64,000 nt of DNA from Undaria pinnatifida (GCA_012845835.1 JABAKD010000029.1:8849194-8913193), one strand, 5' to 3'; shown: positions 35,787 through 48,094, counted from the first letter of the stretch. A program made the numbers and translations. The notes: generated by a model from the sequence alone, not told the origin.

Positions 35787-36950
35787 GAGTGTTTGCGAAA
35801 ATACGTTTCTAAAAATTTACTTGCCTTCCGCTAAAAAAAGTGAATTGCCTTCCCACCGAGTTTTTGGTGTGTTTGCGCTAGCGGTAAACAAAATCCTGCA
35901 GGCGACGCCTCCGAAATTTAGTAGGGAAACGGGGATGTGCGCGATTGTAATATACGTACGAGTACAGCAGCAGCAGTACGAGTACTCGGTAGTATTATAC
36001 GATATACGAGTACTCGTTGTACGTACTCCAGTCTCGAGCCTCTCGTTTCAGGTGCAGCAGTACCTGGAACACGGTACATGCAAGCACCCAACAGACTACA
36101 AATCAGAGGTATGGCGGTCTGTCTCGCGCGTAAAAAACTCCTTGTGAGCAGGGACTACCTCATTACACGTGCTACAAGCAGAGCAACGCCTTCCTCATGC
36201 GACGGAAGGGAAGGCGAAGCGCAGTTTCCCCATGGAACGTGGACCTGTTATTGCGAAGCACCACCCTGCGAAGAATCCGCAGTGAACGCAGCGGTTTAGG
36301 GCAGAGGAGTTTCCGCTCCTCTGCCCTAAACCGAAAGTCATGCCACGCTTTAGTCGCGGTGATGTTGGAGAAGCGCGGTGGCTGCTGTCGCACAGATGGA
36401 CCGATACGAGTCCTATCTTGCCAGATGCGGCACACGATAGCCGCAATCAAGGCGCGTGGTGTCGCTCTCTGCGTTGAGGCTCCTCTCAGCGTGCGTGCGT
36501 TCGACTCCGCCAGCTGCGAGAAGTTCACCACAGTTTGCAGCAAGCGCTGAACCCTTGGTCACGGACGCAGAGGGCAGCAACAGACGGTTCATCACCGGCC
36601 TGCTGCATATCTCTGATGTTACGCCTGCGCGTCGTGCTCAGGGTACTACCCTCTCAATCCTCCGTGCGTTCGTATTAGTAGCTTGTGTTGTGTCGTGACA
36701 ACAGCGTGGTGCTTCAAACTGGTCCTGCTTAGGGCGCTATAGACCCTTGCAGAGGCGTTCTGCCTCGGACAAATGCTCGGTGTGTTGTAGGCCAATGAAA
36801 CAGAGAGACAAAATTTACCGTAACTTTTGATCATAACCTACCTTCGACAAAGTACATTTTTGCCTTTTTTTCAAAAATTTACCGCAAATATTGCCTTCGG
36901 GACAATTTTTGAAGAAGTAAATTTCTAAAAACGTACTTTCGCAAACACTC
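35787..36950. mobile_element. 1.16-kb terminal-inverted-repeat element in the microsatellite
   Basis: The left end GAGTGTTTGCGAAAATACGT (35787-35806) mirrors the right end ACGTACTTTCGCAAACACTC (36931-36950). Identity continues inward to about 36 bp. Both ends abut (TTA)n. Target duplications of TA or ATT are compatible, so Tc1/mariner or PIF/Harbinger cannot be separated. Interior ORFs on both strands between 36195 and 36700 are short, and no transposase motif is recognised. It is probably non-autonomous. Confidence 0.85.
36292..36333. repeat. 18-bp perfect hairpin
   Basis: CGGTTTAGGGCAGAGGAG pairs with CTCCTCTGCCCTAAACCG around a 6-nt loop (TTTCCG). It lies inside the 1.16-kb element. The TTTAGGG match is a single unit, not a telomere array. 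Confidence 0.9.
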
Positions 36951-37203
<253 letters not shown>

Positions 37204-37990
37204 GCCCTCCGACAATATAGCATAGATGCCGTTCCGATGTAAATCGAATATATCCACCCATAAAACAGTAGTATCAATGACCTTCCGCCAAACATTTCCC
37301 GATTTCCTTTCCCCATTGTATTGATTTTGTTTATTATCCCATCTACTGTCTGTTCACTTTTTCTCCCTCTCTAGACGCAACTCAGATCAGGGGTCACTAA
37401 GAAGGCTCTTCTCCCCCCCCACACCACTACGAGAAAATGAAATATACAAGGAGGAACGGGATGCGTTAGAGGAGATGAGTAAACTAGACGTATGTGTCAT
37501 GGAAGAGTTTGCTAGACTAAAGAGTAGCGAGAAAACGATCGCTATCCTAGGAGATCTATAGATGGTGGCCACAGACGGCGAAACAGGCCGAGGACAGGGT
37601 AATCAAACAGTTTCTATGTAGTATATGAAAGAAGTATAATGAGCGCCCAAATGTTGGAGGTGTCTCTACGAGGAGCAGGAACGGTTCTCGGTGCTCCGTC
37701 TCGAAGGGGTGCGTGGTAAATGGTCAAATGACTAGACTAAGGCAAGCAACGAAATGAGTACCCCCCCCCCCTCCCCCCTCCACCACTGTACGCGCCTTCG
37801 TTTTTATCGCGAACGTAATTCAGCACTTTCTTTCCTCGTCGACTCGAGTCCAATTGTGGTCAACCACGCTATAAAGTGCTTTCGGCAGTTGGTGTACCTG
37901 GAAAAAAAAAAGTCCGCCAAGATGTGAATCCCTGACCCCAAACATAAAACTTTTCGAGGTTTACCACTAGACCACCGGGTCCACCGGATA
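37204..37990 (-). mobile_element. SINE-2 copy with (TAA)n tail, interrupted
   Basis: On minus it starts with a tRNA-like head (GGTGGTCTAGTGGTAAACC, A-box-like; a weak B-box follows). The core is GACTCGAGTCGACGAGGAAA. The distal body is TGATCTGAGTTGCGTCTAGA. The 3' end, TATTGTCGGAGGGCAATAAT, runs into the microsatellite. The same 3' end occurs at 52410-52620 with a short tail. An insertion of about 352 bp lies at 37429-37787. Confidence 0.75.
37429..37787 (+). other. insertion with CACCACT duplication, coding-like start
   Basis: CACCACT lies at 37422-37428 and again at 37781-37787, splitting a SINE-2. A plus-strand frame from about 37430 to 37561 is charged and helix-like (EERDALEEMSKLDV, MEEFARLKSSEKT) and ends at a TAG. 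It resembles a coiled-coil exon fragment, but no ATG or domain is seen. Confidence 0.45.
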
Positions 37991-38165
37991 TATAGGCTGG
38001 ATAGCTTTTTTATTTGTCTTCCGGCGGATGGGGAAAAATAAAGCGTAAGCTCACCACACTTCCACGTATTTCCATACTTGGCATGTGTCAATTTAACTCA
38101 ATTCCGTGCTGGATAGATACGAAGGTATATATATATATGTATTGTTTATAACATCATATAACTGA

Positions 38166-38167
<2 letters not shown>

Positions 38168-38206
<39 letters not shown>

Positions 38207-38420
38207 ACATTTTCACTTTCCAGCTTCTGGACAAGCCGTGGTCACAGGTGTCATCCCTTCTCCTCCCCGGTTCTTGCCTTCAATTTTTATCGCGCATAGG
38301 GTTCAGCAATCCCACTGCTCGTCGATTGTTCATCGAATGTTGCTAACTCACGCTCTCGCGCTTTCCGCAAGTCAATTTGTCCACAAGAAAAAGTCCCAAC
38401 GAATTTATACGAATATATCG
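38168..38420 (-). mobile_element. SINE-1 copy, 37-nt A tail, head lost
   Basis: T37 at 38168-38204 is the A tail on minus. GACAAGCCGTGGTCACAGGT and CTCTCGCGCTTTCCGCAAGT follow, closely matching the 57.9 kb copy. The tRNA-like head is missing. Confidence 0.85.
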
Positions 38421-38509
38421 CCTAGGCTTAGCACCACGTATACAGTGAGCTCCTATACATTTATGCGACCTGAAACTGTTGGAAATTCCCCCCTCCTTTT
38501 CACCGCCCC

Positions 38510-39140
38510 CCCCTCTTGAAAAAATCAGCCCTCCCCTCACCTGTTGTTATACGACTTACAGGACATACATGATAACCTGATGCGTTCCTTCCACAGCCGT
38601 CAGACTTTGTTTCCCCAAAAAAGGGTTTCATAGTTTTTGCGCACAGATTGATTCGCCCCACCCCCGCCCCCCTTCCTTTTCAACCCCCCCTGAAAACTCC
38701 GCCCTCCCCTCACCGGTTATACGACTTACAGGATATACATGACAAACTGATGCATTCCTTCCAGAGCCGTCAGATTTTGTCTCCCTCTTAAAAACGGGTT
38801 TTATAGTTTCCACCTTGAAAACTCCGCCCCCCTCTCACCGGTTGTACGACTTACAGAATATACATGACAAACTGATGCATTCCTTCCAAAGCCGTCACAT
38901 TTCGTCTGCCTCAAGAACGGGTTACATAGTTTCCGCGCGCAGATTGGTTAACATCACCCTGTTGACCCTGGTCACAAGCTACACTGTAGTTGTGAGGGGA
39001 GTCGCCGACCATATCCTCAATGAGGACACACACCCCAGTAATACGTGCGATCGGAGTATCACACACGGCTTGCAAATATGAGCTTCGACGAAACCTTCGA
39101 TCTCACAGCTGCAGTGTGTTTTTATTTTTGTACTATATCT
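38510..39140 (+). repeat. family E arm with three tandem subunits
   Basis: Three imperfect units of about 120-180 bp each carry a CTCACCGGTT-like start and CTGATGCATTCCTTCC, with ACGGGTTTTATAGTTTCC or variants. They precede the E terminal block (GGAGTCGCCGACCATATCC to CTTCGATCTCACAGCTG). There is no ORF of interest. Confidence 0.75.
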
Positions 39141-39149
39141 AGTATTTTA

Positions 39150-39600
39150 CGTAGATGGGTAGATGGATAGTCTGGATGGGTAAATAGATTTATACATAAA
39201 TAGATAGATAGACTGAATACCAAAATTTACCGAATGGGAGGACGAAGGAAGGTGGGAGGGAAGAAGGAACAAGAACGACGAAAGGAAAAAAGCAAGAAAA
39301 AAAAAGAAACTGCAAGGAGAGAATAGCAAAACAGGCAGTCCATATTGTCCGGGCAGCAAACCAAATAGCGCATTAATATTCGTCAACGCTAGTAATACAC
39401 GTTTATATTTTGGTTTCCCATCCCATCGGTTTCTATACACTTTTTCTCCGGCCCCCTCCTTTTTCGCAACTCAGATTTTGGGAGCACAGGGTAGGCACCT
39501 CACTAAGGTGCATGCCTTCAGCCTTTTCGGCGAGAAAGGTTCACCAATTCAATCCCTCGTCGGTTCTCGTCGAATTGTGAATACAAACGCTACTAACTGT
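39150..39600 (-). mobile_element. SINE-2 copy, diverged
   Basis: On plus, TTTTTCGCAACTCAGATTTT and CCCTCGTCGGTTCTCGTCGAATTG match the family in reverse. The downstream body (GGTTTCCCATCCCATCGG) parallels that of the 37.3 kb copy. Its far end is a run of short ATAGATAGAT repeats near 39200 in place of (TAA)n. Confidence 0.5.
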
Positions 39601-40069
39601 AGGTGTCGACGTGTATTCCAATACTTGAAGAAAAAAAAGCATGGATCCATGTACGTTACCTCGGTCCGAGGTAGGTATCTACCCTTAATATCCGATATTC
39701 GCTTGCTCGATAGCCTACAGTAATTACCTCAATATTCGGGGGTGAAAACGACACATCCCCGGGGTTTCATACAGGCGAAATATGTAGCTCGTCTACCATT
39801 TTGACATTTAAAAAGAGGAAAAAAATATCCTTCAATCCTAATTCCGATAATTGCGATGTGTAGATGGGTAGTAGTACGCCCACATATTCGACCGTAAAAC
39901 ACCAAAAATGACGACTCAGCAGAAACCCAAGACCAAAGTGGAGGCGTTCTTGTAAGGCCCCTAAAGCGGTAGAAAAATACTCGCCAATTACTCGCCGGAG
40001 GTATCATAACTACCCCAGGGGTTGAGTACCGGCAACTATCGGTATCAGGGAATGCACACTCATTGAGAA

Positions 40070-40152
40070 AATATCTCTGGGCGGGCTCGAACTCAGGAAA
40101 TCAACCCTAGTACTTTCTTAAGTACGAGGTTTACCACTAGACCACCATGGAC
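40070..40152 (-). repeat. tRNA-like SINE head
   Basis: On minus, TGGTCTAGTGGTAAACC is an A-box and GAGTTCGAGCCCGCC a B-box, about 35 bp apart. A full cloverleaf does not fold convincingly. It shares TGGTCTAGTGGTAAACCTCG with the 37.98 kb SINE-2 head, so a SINE head is likelier than a working tRNA gene. Confidence 0.6.
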
Positions 40153-40193
40153 GAAAAATAACTCCCTTTCGTACTGGTACACAGCTCCAAGAA

Positions 40194-43100
40194 TTAACAA
40201 ACAATGACTATTTTTCTGTCATCAACACTCCCTCCCTCACCTCCCAATCCTCCAACTCTCCCCCTCTCCATCGCTGTAAGCACCATCTGGTCCACTCCAG
40301 CCGCCCTGGCCGTCTCCACCATCGTAGCGGGAGTTTTCGACTCCTCGTCCCCCTCGTGCACTACCGCCAGTTCCTCCCGGAACTCCCGGATGCAGGCCAG
40401 CGTGTTGATTTCCTCTTCATTGACACCCTCCGTCGACACGGCAGGAGCTCCAGTACGCCTAGCGCGAGACATTCCTGCGGCAGGAAGGGGGAGGGGGAGG
40501 GGAAAGGAAGGGGGGGGAGGGAGCGTTAACGGTTCACGACGGAATATCAGGGAGAACAGGGGGAAGGGAGTATGAGGGGGGGGCAGCATGGCCTGTGTGC
40601 TGTGCCTAAAAGAGACCAGACTTGAAAGTAGAGACAAAAAGTGGCCGTTCCTCAGTACATCTCGCCAGCATAATGTCACTATTATTATACCTGGTATGTT
40701 TCGCTCTTCGAGCGAGCCAACCTACCCCTCACCTACACTTCCTCTCCCTTCTCCCTCCCTCGCCTTCCTCCCCCTGCCCCCCTCCCCCCCCCTTCTCCTC
40801 ACCCTCCCCTTCCTGCCATCGCCCCCGTTCCTCCTTCCTACTCACCCTCGGTCGGGCGCTCGTTGGGCGCGTACGACGGACGCCTGGCCATCATTTGCCG
40901 GTCCGGGGAGATCCCCACATCCGAGTCCGGTGTCCTGTAGGAGATCCCCACGGCCGACTCTGGTGTTCCGCGGCAGCGGCGCCATTTGCCCCGGAGTGCC
41001 GACAGGTTCGACGTCCTGATAGGGTCGATTTTATGTTGTCGAGCGAGAGAGGGGGGTGGGGGGAAAGGAGGAGGGACGGGGGAGGGGGGCCGTGGACGGG
41101 GGGGGTGGGGGGAGGGAGGAACGGGGGGAGCGGGGCGAGAGGGGAAGGGAGAAAGGAGGGGAGGGAGGGGGAAATATAGGGAAGGCGGGAGGGAGGAGGG
41201 GAGTAGGGGTGGCGGGGAGGCAGCAGCGGGGGGCGAGTGCTGTTAGCCCGAGGAGGTGCTCGGAAAAGGCGACGAATAATGCCTCAAAATCTGTTGCTGG
41301 AAATGCCATCGGGACAAACTGAAAGCGCATGGCATACGGCGTATATCATCCAGCACTAAAGCCACAGCATGAGTACTGACATCAAGTTGTGTTTTAGTTT
41401 TTTCAGGCATAATTTCGTTCATTGTTTGGATAAGCTATTATTACGCTATTCATTATTTTACGATTCCTGTTTTTTGCGAGAGTTTTAACGTATTTCTTTT
41501 TAACCAAACGTTTGTTTCTTTGTTTTTTTTTTCTTATTTTTCTTTCAAGTTTTTGCACATGGAAAAAGAAGGATCATGCTTTAAATCATACGAAATCGTT
41601 GAATTTTTGTATAAAGAGCCCCAACACTCAGCAAAAACAATTCTCAATTTATATTTCTTTCCGAAGCGTTTTAGACGTAAAATTAGCAATTGATTGTCGC
41701 AATTAACTCGTTACTCCTGAAAAACGACCAGAAACAAGACGGGTGCGATTTTATCAAGAAAAGTTGATAGAAACCTCGTACAGCAATACGGATATCCCCA
41801 TGCTGCGAGCGTGTCTTACCGCTGCTTACGTACCTTTTTGGACACATCCCGTACCGCAGAAGCTCTGGTTTCTTCGTGTGGCCAACGCTGCAACATCGTC
41901 CGTTGTTTTCGACGTTGTTCACTCTGACGTGCCAGGTAGATTAATCGTAACTTGTGGTTTGCGATCGAGACATCATACAAATTGTGATCCGAGGCACATT
42001 TTTGTCACCTCATCTAGTGGTGGTACGATAAATCAAAACACACCGCGATCGCAGAACACAATTTACAACACTCATGACAACGCCCCCCACCTTTACCCAC
42101 CGTGAAAACGCCGGCAGCAACACAATAACGCACGCCTGACCCCTCCCCTCTCCCCCCGGTACACCCTTTCAGCCACCTCACTCACCACCTCGTGTCGGCC
42201 GCAGCAGCCGCGGCAGCAATGACGGGAATGGCGGGGGCGGCAGAGCCGGCAGAATAGATAGCGCCGGCGGCAGCGCCGGTGGGGGTGCCGAGGGCGGGAC
42301 TAGCGGGGCTAGCGGAGATAGTCGGGATGGCAGGGGGGACGGGGGTGGCAGACGCGCCCACTGCGTTGATAGCACTTCCCTGCAAATGGTAGTAGTAGCA
42401 GCGGTAGCAGAAGACAGCGTCAAGCCAAATACGTAGAGGCGGGGGGGGGGCAATTGTTAGGCATTTATTGCGGCGAAGTGAGTTTTTAGGTTTCCATTCC
42501 ATGACCCTCTCCAAATAACAAAGAGGTCGAGGACGAAGCCCAATTCGACGACCGTGACAGCATGACAGCACAAAGGCCACGCCGCTCGCCCGTACACGAG
42601 ATAAAGAACATATCACCCGTTAAGGCAACGCAAGGGAAGGCAGGGCAAGGCAAGGCAAGGGAAGGCAGGGCAAGGCAAGGCAAGGCAAGGCAAGGCACGG
42701 CACGGCCAGGTGCTACATAAACACGCCCCACTTTACTGAAGATCACGCGGAGCGCATACCATTCCTACTGCTAGAACGGTCCCTCCAGGCATACACAGCA
42801 ATCCACAACACACCCCTGGCTACGCGATCGCGTCTTGGCCTTCCTCTCGTTAGAGGATTCCAACCTTCCTCACCTCATGCGACGCCCCAGACGTTTCTTG
42901 CAATGGCACAGATGCCGCGTTCCCCCGTCCCAGGCTGCTCTCGTCTTCGTCTATCCCACCCTCCTCCGCCACCTCTCCCATCATCACATCACCCGCTGCC
43001 CTCTCCTCCTTCTGCTGCTCCTCCTCCTTCCCGTCTTTCCCCTCCACGCCTCTCTCCTGATCCCCTCCCCCCGCCATCATGGCGTCCCTGTTTCCCGCCC

Positions 43101-45504
43101 CGCCCCCCGCCTCCTCCCGTTCCTCCCTCTCCATACTTCTGTCCTGCTCCCCCTTCGCCGCCATCACAGCACCCGTCCCTCCCGCCCGTCCCTCTTCCTC
43201 TTCCTCCTCCTTCATCGAACCCCCCGTCACGACTACAGCACCCCTCCCTCCCACCTCTTCCTCCTCCATGTTTTTCTCCGCATCCACCCCCCTCACACCA
43301 ATATCGTTTCTCTGTACCGCTTCTCCCTTCTCCATTCTATCAGCGGCTTTATCTCCATCATGATCCCTTTTCCTCCCTGCTTCAAGCTCTACCTCGTGCA
43401 CCCCCGCACCGTCCTGTCCTACCCCTTCCCCCGTTTCCTCGTCCTCCCCCTCCCTCTCCTCTCTGTCAATGTTTTTCTCCCCACCACTCTCCATCTCTCT
43501 TCCCCCCACCCCGCCCCCAACCTTTTCGCCCTCCCTTCTCAACTCTACAGGGCCTGCAGCCGAAGAAGCTCCGACGCCGAGGTGCTGCAACACCAATGTC
43601 ATAGACCCTCTTATCTCCTCCTTTGTCTCCCTCTCCTGCCTTTCAGCGACCGCGGTCGTTCTCTTCAGGGCAAGGACCTCAGCTTCTAGACTCAACACCT
43701 TTCGTTCATAGAATGCTTCCATGGATGCTTTCGTCTCTTCCAGGATGACCCGATGGCGTTCTGCCTGGGCGTTCGTCTCCCTTTGGGCTTCCGCCGCCAA
43801 CGCTTCCGCCACCGACTTGGCGCGCTCGGCCTCCTTCACACGTTGTTCCATCACTGCCGCCACTGTTTCTGCCTCTGCCGCTGCCTGAGCCACCGTATCC
43901 GTCACCGCTGCTTCCTTCCTCGCCGCCGCTGCCAGTGCCGTTGCCGCTGCTTCTTTCTCTGCTGTCGCAGCTGCTGTCGCTTCCGCCACTCCTTTAGCCA
44001 ACACCGCGACTTCCTTCGAAGTAATTTTAGCCGCCGCTACGATTTTATCTGCTTCCGCTCTTTTCTCTGCCGCTTCTTCTTTCACCACTGCCGCGGCTGC
44101 CTCTACCGCTGCTGCATTCTCCGCGATCGCCGCAGCTGCTTCCTCTGCCCTAGCCACCGCAGTCACCGCCGCGGCCTCTTTCGCTTCCGCCGCAGCCAAT
44201 ACTGTCACCGCTGCCGCTTTCGCTTCCCCCACGGTGGCTGCCGTTGCCGCCTCCGCCGCCGTCGCAGCTTCCGCAACGATTTTCTCACCCATTATCTTAG
44301 CCTCCGATACTATTGCGTCCGCTTTCGCTCTTGCTACAGCTACCGCTTCCTCCACCGCCGGCGCTGCTTCTTCTGCGAACGACACAGCCGCCTCCACTGA
44401 CGATTCTTTAGCCGTCGCTGTTGCTTCCTTCGCTACTGCGGCCGAAGCGGTGCGTCTCAAGGTCGCAAAGACTGCAAGCTGTGCACGGTTGTACCGGCGG
44501 CGGACCACCCCCTCAAGGAGGAGACAGCCGCGAGTTCTCCCAACGGATTTGTCGGCGTCGCTGATCGCTCTTCTCGCCCCCCCCTTCTCCTTTACCGCTT
44601 CGTCCTCTACCGTGGCAACCGACGCTGCTCCTACCTCTGTCATAGCCGCTGCCGTAGCCCCCGCTTTGGCTGTCTGGGCCGTAATCGCCGCCATGGCTTC
44701 TTCCGCCGCTGCTGTTCTGGCCTCGGCCGACACCAATCTCGCCTGGGCCGCTGCTAATACTGCTAAGGCCGCCGCTGTCCCTGCCGCTTTCCCTGCCGCT
44801 GCTCCTGCCACTGCCCCTGCCTCTGCCCCTGCCTGTGCTCCCGCCTTTGCTCCCGCCGCGGCCGCCGCCCGACGCTGGAGCCTCCCTTCGAACGGCGCAC
44901 GCGCTCGTGATGGTTCAGCCCCGCCATGATCTTCCACTCCACCGTTCCGCGCCTCCCCCATGTTCTTCTCCTCTTCAGCTTCACCCACGGCATCCCTCGA
45001 AACGGCCACCGCTGCAGAAGTCTCTAGCAGGTCAGGCACGCTGGCACCGTCGGCCTTTTTGGAGTCGGGAGCGCCGGCAGCAATCGCAGCTGCAATCGTA
45101 TCCTCCACAATCGTGCTCTGGGCAACGCTCACAATTGATGCACCCGCATCAACGTCCGCAGTAGATTCATCGCTTGTAGCCGCGAGAGCATCCCCGTTAG
45201 CGTCCTTCTTCGCGTCCACCACCGAACCCGCAGAAGCGTTCACGTTGGAAGCCATATTGGATTTTGTGTCGGACCCGGTGCCCCTGGCCTCTACTCTGGC
45301 AGTGATGCTCGCCAAAAAGGCAGCGCGGGAAACCTCAGATAGAGTGATTGCTATGTTCTCGTTGTCCATGTTAACGGGACCACACGCCTCGTCCATCTCC
45401 TCCTCAGTGGGGCAGACGACCGACTCGTCGAAACCTTCTTCATCGAGCATTAGTTCGAATAGAGCCTCGTCGTCTAGGTCTACATAGCGCGCCTTGGGGG
45501 GGGC
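40194..45504 (-). CDS. four-exon gene, Ala-rich coiled-coil protein, 5' incomplete
   Basis: Exons on minus: 45504-42874, 42379-42186, 41015-40846 and 40474-40194. Junctions are TTTTTTCAG|GCC, GAG|GTGAGG, TTTGCAG|GGA, GTG|GTGAGT, TATCAG|GAC, AGG|GTGAGT and CCGCAG|GAA. Phases agree at every junction (0, 2, 1), giving 1,091 codons plus stop. Residues 1-75 are acidic (DDEALFELMLDEEGFDE, PTEEEMD). About 190-620 is an Ala/Glu/Lys coiled-coil-like region. About 640-875 is Glu/Gly-rich. The next exons add Ala/Pro-rich sequence, two TP(E/D)S(A/D)VGIS repeats and a tail with EEEINTLACIREFREEL. The protein family is not recognised. Upstream exons and the start codon are not found. The acidic head recurs at 47.7 and 48.15 kb. 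Long antisense ORFs over 42.8-44.9 kb are shadows. Confidence 0.7.
42631..42712. repeat. GCAAG pentanucleotide array
   Basis: GGCAAGGCAAGGCAAGG-type units run about 80 bp, with GGGAA and GGCAC variants. It lies in the proposed first intron of the 40.2-45.5 kb gene. Confidence 0.85.
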
Positions 45505-47480
45505 CTGAAAAAACGGGGAGGGATGAAGGGAAATGGGAAGGAACGAAAACAAATGAAACACGGAAAGACACATCGAAACCATGCACAAGAAGACACGATT
45601 GTATTACTTGATGTACGTCAACTTTGTTTTCCTCGGCAGCACCTGGATGCAACAAACGATTGTTTTTTATTGTGCATCTGATATTAAAGTACATCGTTTC
45701 CTTTTTCGTGTTTACTCGTGCTGGTTTTAGTATCTGCCACGCGCTTTTGCGGCAGGGCGGGGACGACATGTATCTCAACCGCTAACACGAACCCTGAAGC
45801 CTTCCCCTGTACTAAATCAATATATTGGATTGCATACAGCTTGCGAGGCATTGGGGTGTGCAGAGTTACGTTTGCATACCCGGTTTGCAATTAAGCGCCA
45901 CCGTATTTGGAGAACGGCTGCGAGCTCGGAGTTTGGACGCGATTTTAACGCAGCAGGTAACAGCTTCTACCAATCGTCGGCATGTGCTTGTGCCCGACAA
46001 AAAAAAAGGAACCCCCAACAAGGAAAACTGAGCGTGAATCAAGACAAAAATAACAGTTGCACTCGCGTCCATTGGGACAAACTACTTGGCATTAATTTGG
46101 GGTGATTTCGGCAGTAATACAAGGTTTAATACAACATCGTACAAAGAGTAAGCAAGCCAAACCGATGCAACAGATCATGTTTTTCGCCGGGAGCTAACTC
46201 GTATAGTGAGCGCTCTCAGGAGAGGATTATTTGTCTATTAGAAGGGACCCATCGGCACACTCGGTCCAATGTCCAATGCACGCGAAAAACCTGTACGGTT
46301 GCGGGTTGTGCAAGACAGCGGAAAATATTTTGGGCGAACACTTCAACAGCACACCACAGCAATGATATAAATCTTCACTGAGACCGTAACGGCGTTGACG
46401 ATGGAAAGCCGATAGTTTGGCCGCAAATTTTCAAAATGTGTTTTTAGGGTTATTTGCTGAAATATTCCGGGTAACGTCGCTATGCATGGGAAAAAATGAC
46501 TAAATAAAACATATTTTTTCTGGGTCTTTTTTGGTCATGCAGTCCAACAGGTCAATTTGTCTATTTTTCATCAAGCCTTGATCAACACTGCCCACCAAAC
46601 ACGATTGACCTTCGACCTCGAGGAGACAACCCACGGTCACTCCTCTTCGTTCCGGACAAGGCCACATGAGTGTAGGTGACAGCGCTGAAGAGTTCATATC
46701 GATCCACGCCCTAGGGCGTGAGAGGTTGCTCGAGTTGTCCTGTGGTCTTCCGTCACATCCTCTCAAAATTCTGTTTTTCGCCGTTTGGCAGACGACAGAG
46801 AGTTTTCGTCTCAGTTTTCTACACACCAGCCGCCACATGTGTTTTTCACGGAAGTCTGATCGGCGCCCGCCACAAATCACCGATCGTAGAGTAAGCGCTG
46901 TACACCAAGGGGGGGTCGGGGCCCCTAATGAGCTCGCTACGTTCAGAGTTCACGACGCTGTCATTGATTTCGTCGAACGAAGTGTGTGGAGAACACGAAA
47001 TTGCGCCCCGTCAAATCCACGATCTGCTGGAGAATTTCTCAGGCGGATGTTGGCCAAGATCGCCGCGAGAAATCGTTTTTTTCCGGAGTTCTGAAAACTT
47101 TCAAAACAATAATTACGCCAAATTGGGTCCATTAGCGGCCGTTCAGGCAAAGTTTGGTTGGGATCTTCGAGAATTTTCAACCTTTTGGCCTTTCACTGTC
47201 ACCGGCCTTTTCATTAAATATTTAAAAAATACTTATTAATAGTGAAGTGCTCAAAATCCTGCAAGATTGACACTGTGAAATGGCACACACCAATGACATG
47301 AATCTTCAACATAGAATGAACAATACTTTCTGCTCAAAATGCTACAAGATTGACTCGTTTTTTAGGAGGCTTTGTGAGAAAAAGATCCATATCCGTCAAT
47401 GTTGAGGGTCGGGGGTAGGGCTAGATGTATACAGCGCCCCCCCCCCCGAGAAAAGGGCAGAAACTAAAACCAGCATGTGC
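45505..47480. other. upstream region, no firm exon
   Basis: The first 120 bp upstream of exon 1 (minus direction) resembles the region preceding the acceptor in the 47.6 and 48.3 kb relatives. This suggests conserved intron or duplicated sequence. Beyond it, ORFs of 70-145 codons at 46.5-47.2 kb show no motif. Confidence 0.35.
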
Positions 47481-47499
47481 AAAGGTGCAAAAGGTGTGC

Positions 47500-47985
47500 A
47501 GGCCCTGCTGGTTGTGTTGGCATACCCTGTGAGAAATTGCAGATACGCGTTCCCTGTATCCAGGTGTTTCGAAGAAATGAAAGTAGATACTTCTTGTGCG
47601 GATGTTTGACGTGTGTCTGGGTGTCGTTTGGTTCCTTCCCGTTGCCCTGTCTTACCCCGTGCCGTGCGGACCGCCGCCCAAGTTTTCCAGCCCCCCCCCC
47701 CCCCCCCCCCCCCCCCCCCGACCACCGCCACGCTAAACTGGGAGACCCCGCTCTCTTGGAGCTGTCGCTTGCCGAAGAAGGCATCGACGAGCCAGTCATC
47801 TATCCGACAGACGAAGAGATGGACACTCTTTTGGGCATCGGTAGAGACATCGATTCGGACCAAATCGAGTTCTCGCCGTCCGAGGCAGGCCGGACCGTCT
47901 ACATCGCCAGCATTCTAGCGGCGGCCAGGGGCGTGGCTCCGATACGCAGTCCAATACGACCGCTAAGGCGGGCACGCTAAGGCGG
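47500..47985 (+). pseudogene. relative of the 45.5 kb acidic exon, copy 2
   Basis: After GTTTTCCAG and a run of about 26 Cs (47693-47719), the plus strand encodes LLELSLAEEGIDEPVIYPTD. It continues with EEMD, SPSEAGRTVYIASILAAARG. This parallels ELMLDEEGFDESVVCPTEEE and SEVSRAAFLASITA in the 40.2-45.5 kb gene. The frame ends soon after in a short GC-rich minisatellite. Only the head of the exon is kept, and no coiled coil follows. It is probably a truncated duplicate. Confidence 0.6.
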
Positions 47986-48025
47986 GCACGCTAAGGCGGA
48001 CACGATAACGCCGGCACGCTAACGC
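47955..48025 (+). repeat. GCTAAGGCGGGCAC minisatellite
   Basis: Four to five units of about 14 bp (GCTAAGGCGGGCAC, then GATAACGCCGGCAC) run across the 3' end of the copy 2 pseudogene. Confidence 0.8.
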
Positions 48026-48094
48026 GTCAGGATCCACGCTCCTAGTCCGCTAGAACGATACATGCTGGTCACGTACGCCCAGCTATCGGGGCCT

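Noticed and set aside
36293-36332. TTTAGGG/CCCTAAA as telomeric sequence
   Set aside because: Only one unit on each side of a hairpin; there is no array.
40070-40152. Possible tRNA gene on minus
   Set aside because: A- and B-boxes are present but no convincing acceptor stem or anticodon arm. The head is shared with a SINE-2 copy.
41231-41330. An extra exon on minus (FPATDFEALFVAFSEHLL)
   Set aside because: A CAG acceptor precedes it but no usable GT donor follows before the long pyrimidine tract, and skipping it keeps the exon phases consistent.
42835-44929. Plus-strand ORFs of 215-284 codons opposite the 40.2-45.5 kb gene
   Set aside because: Their Pro/Leu/Ser/Arg-rich composition is what the antisense of Glu/Gly/Ala-rich codons gives. 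No splice structure fits them.
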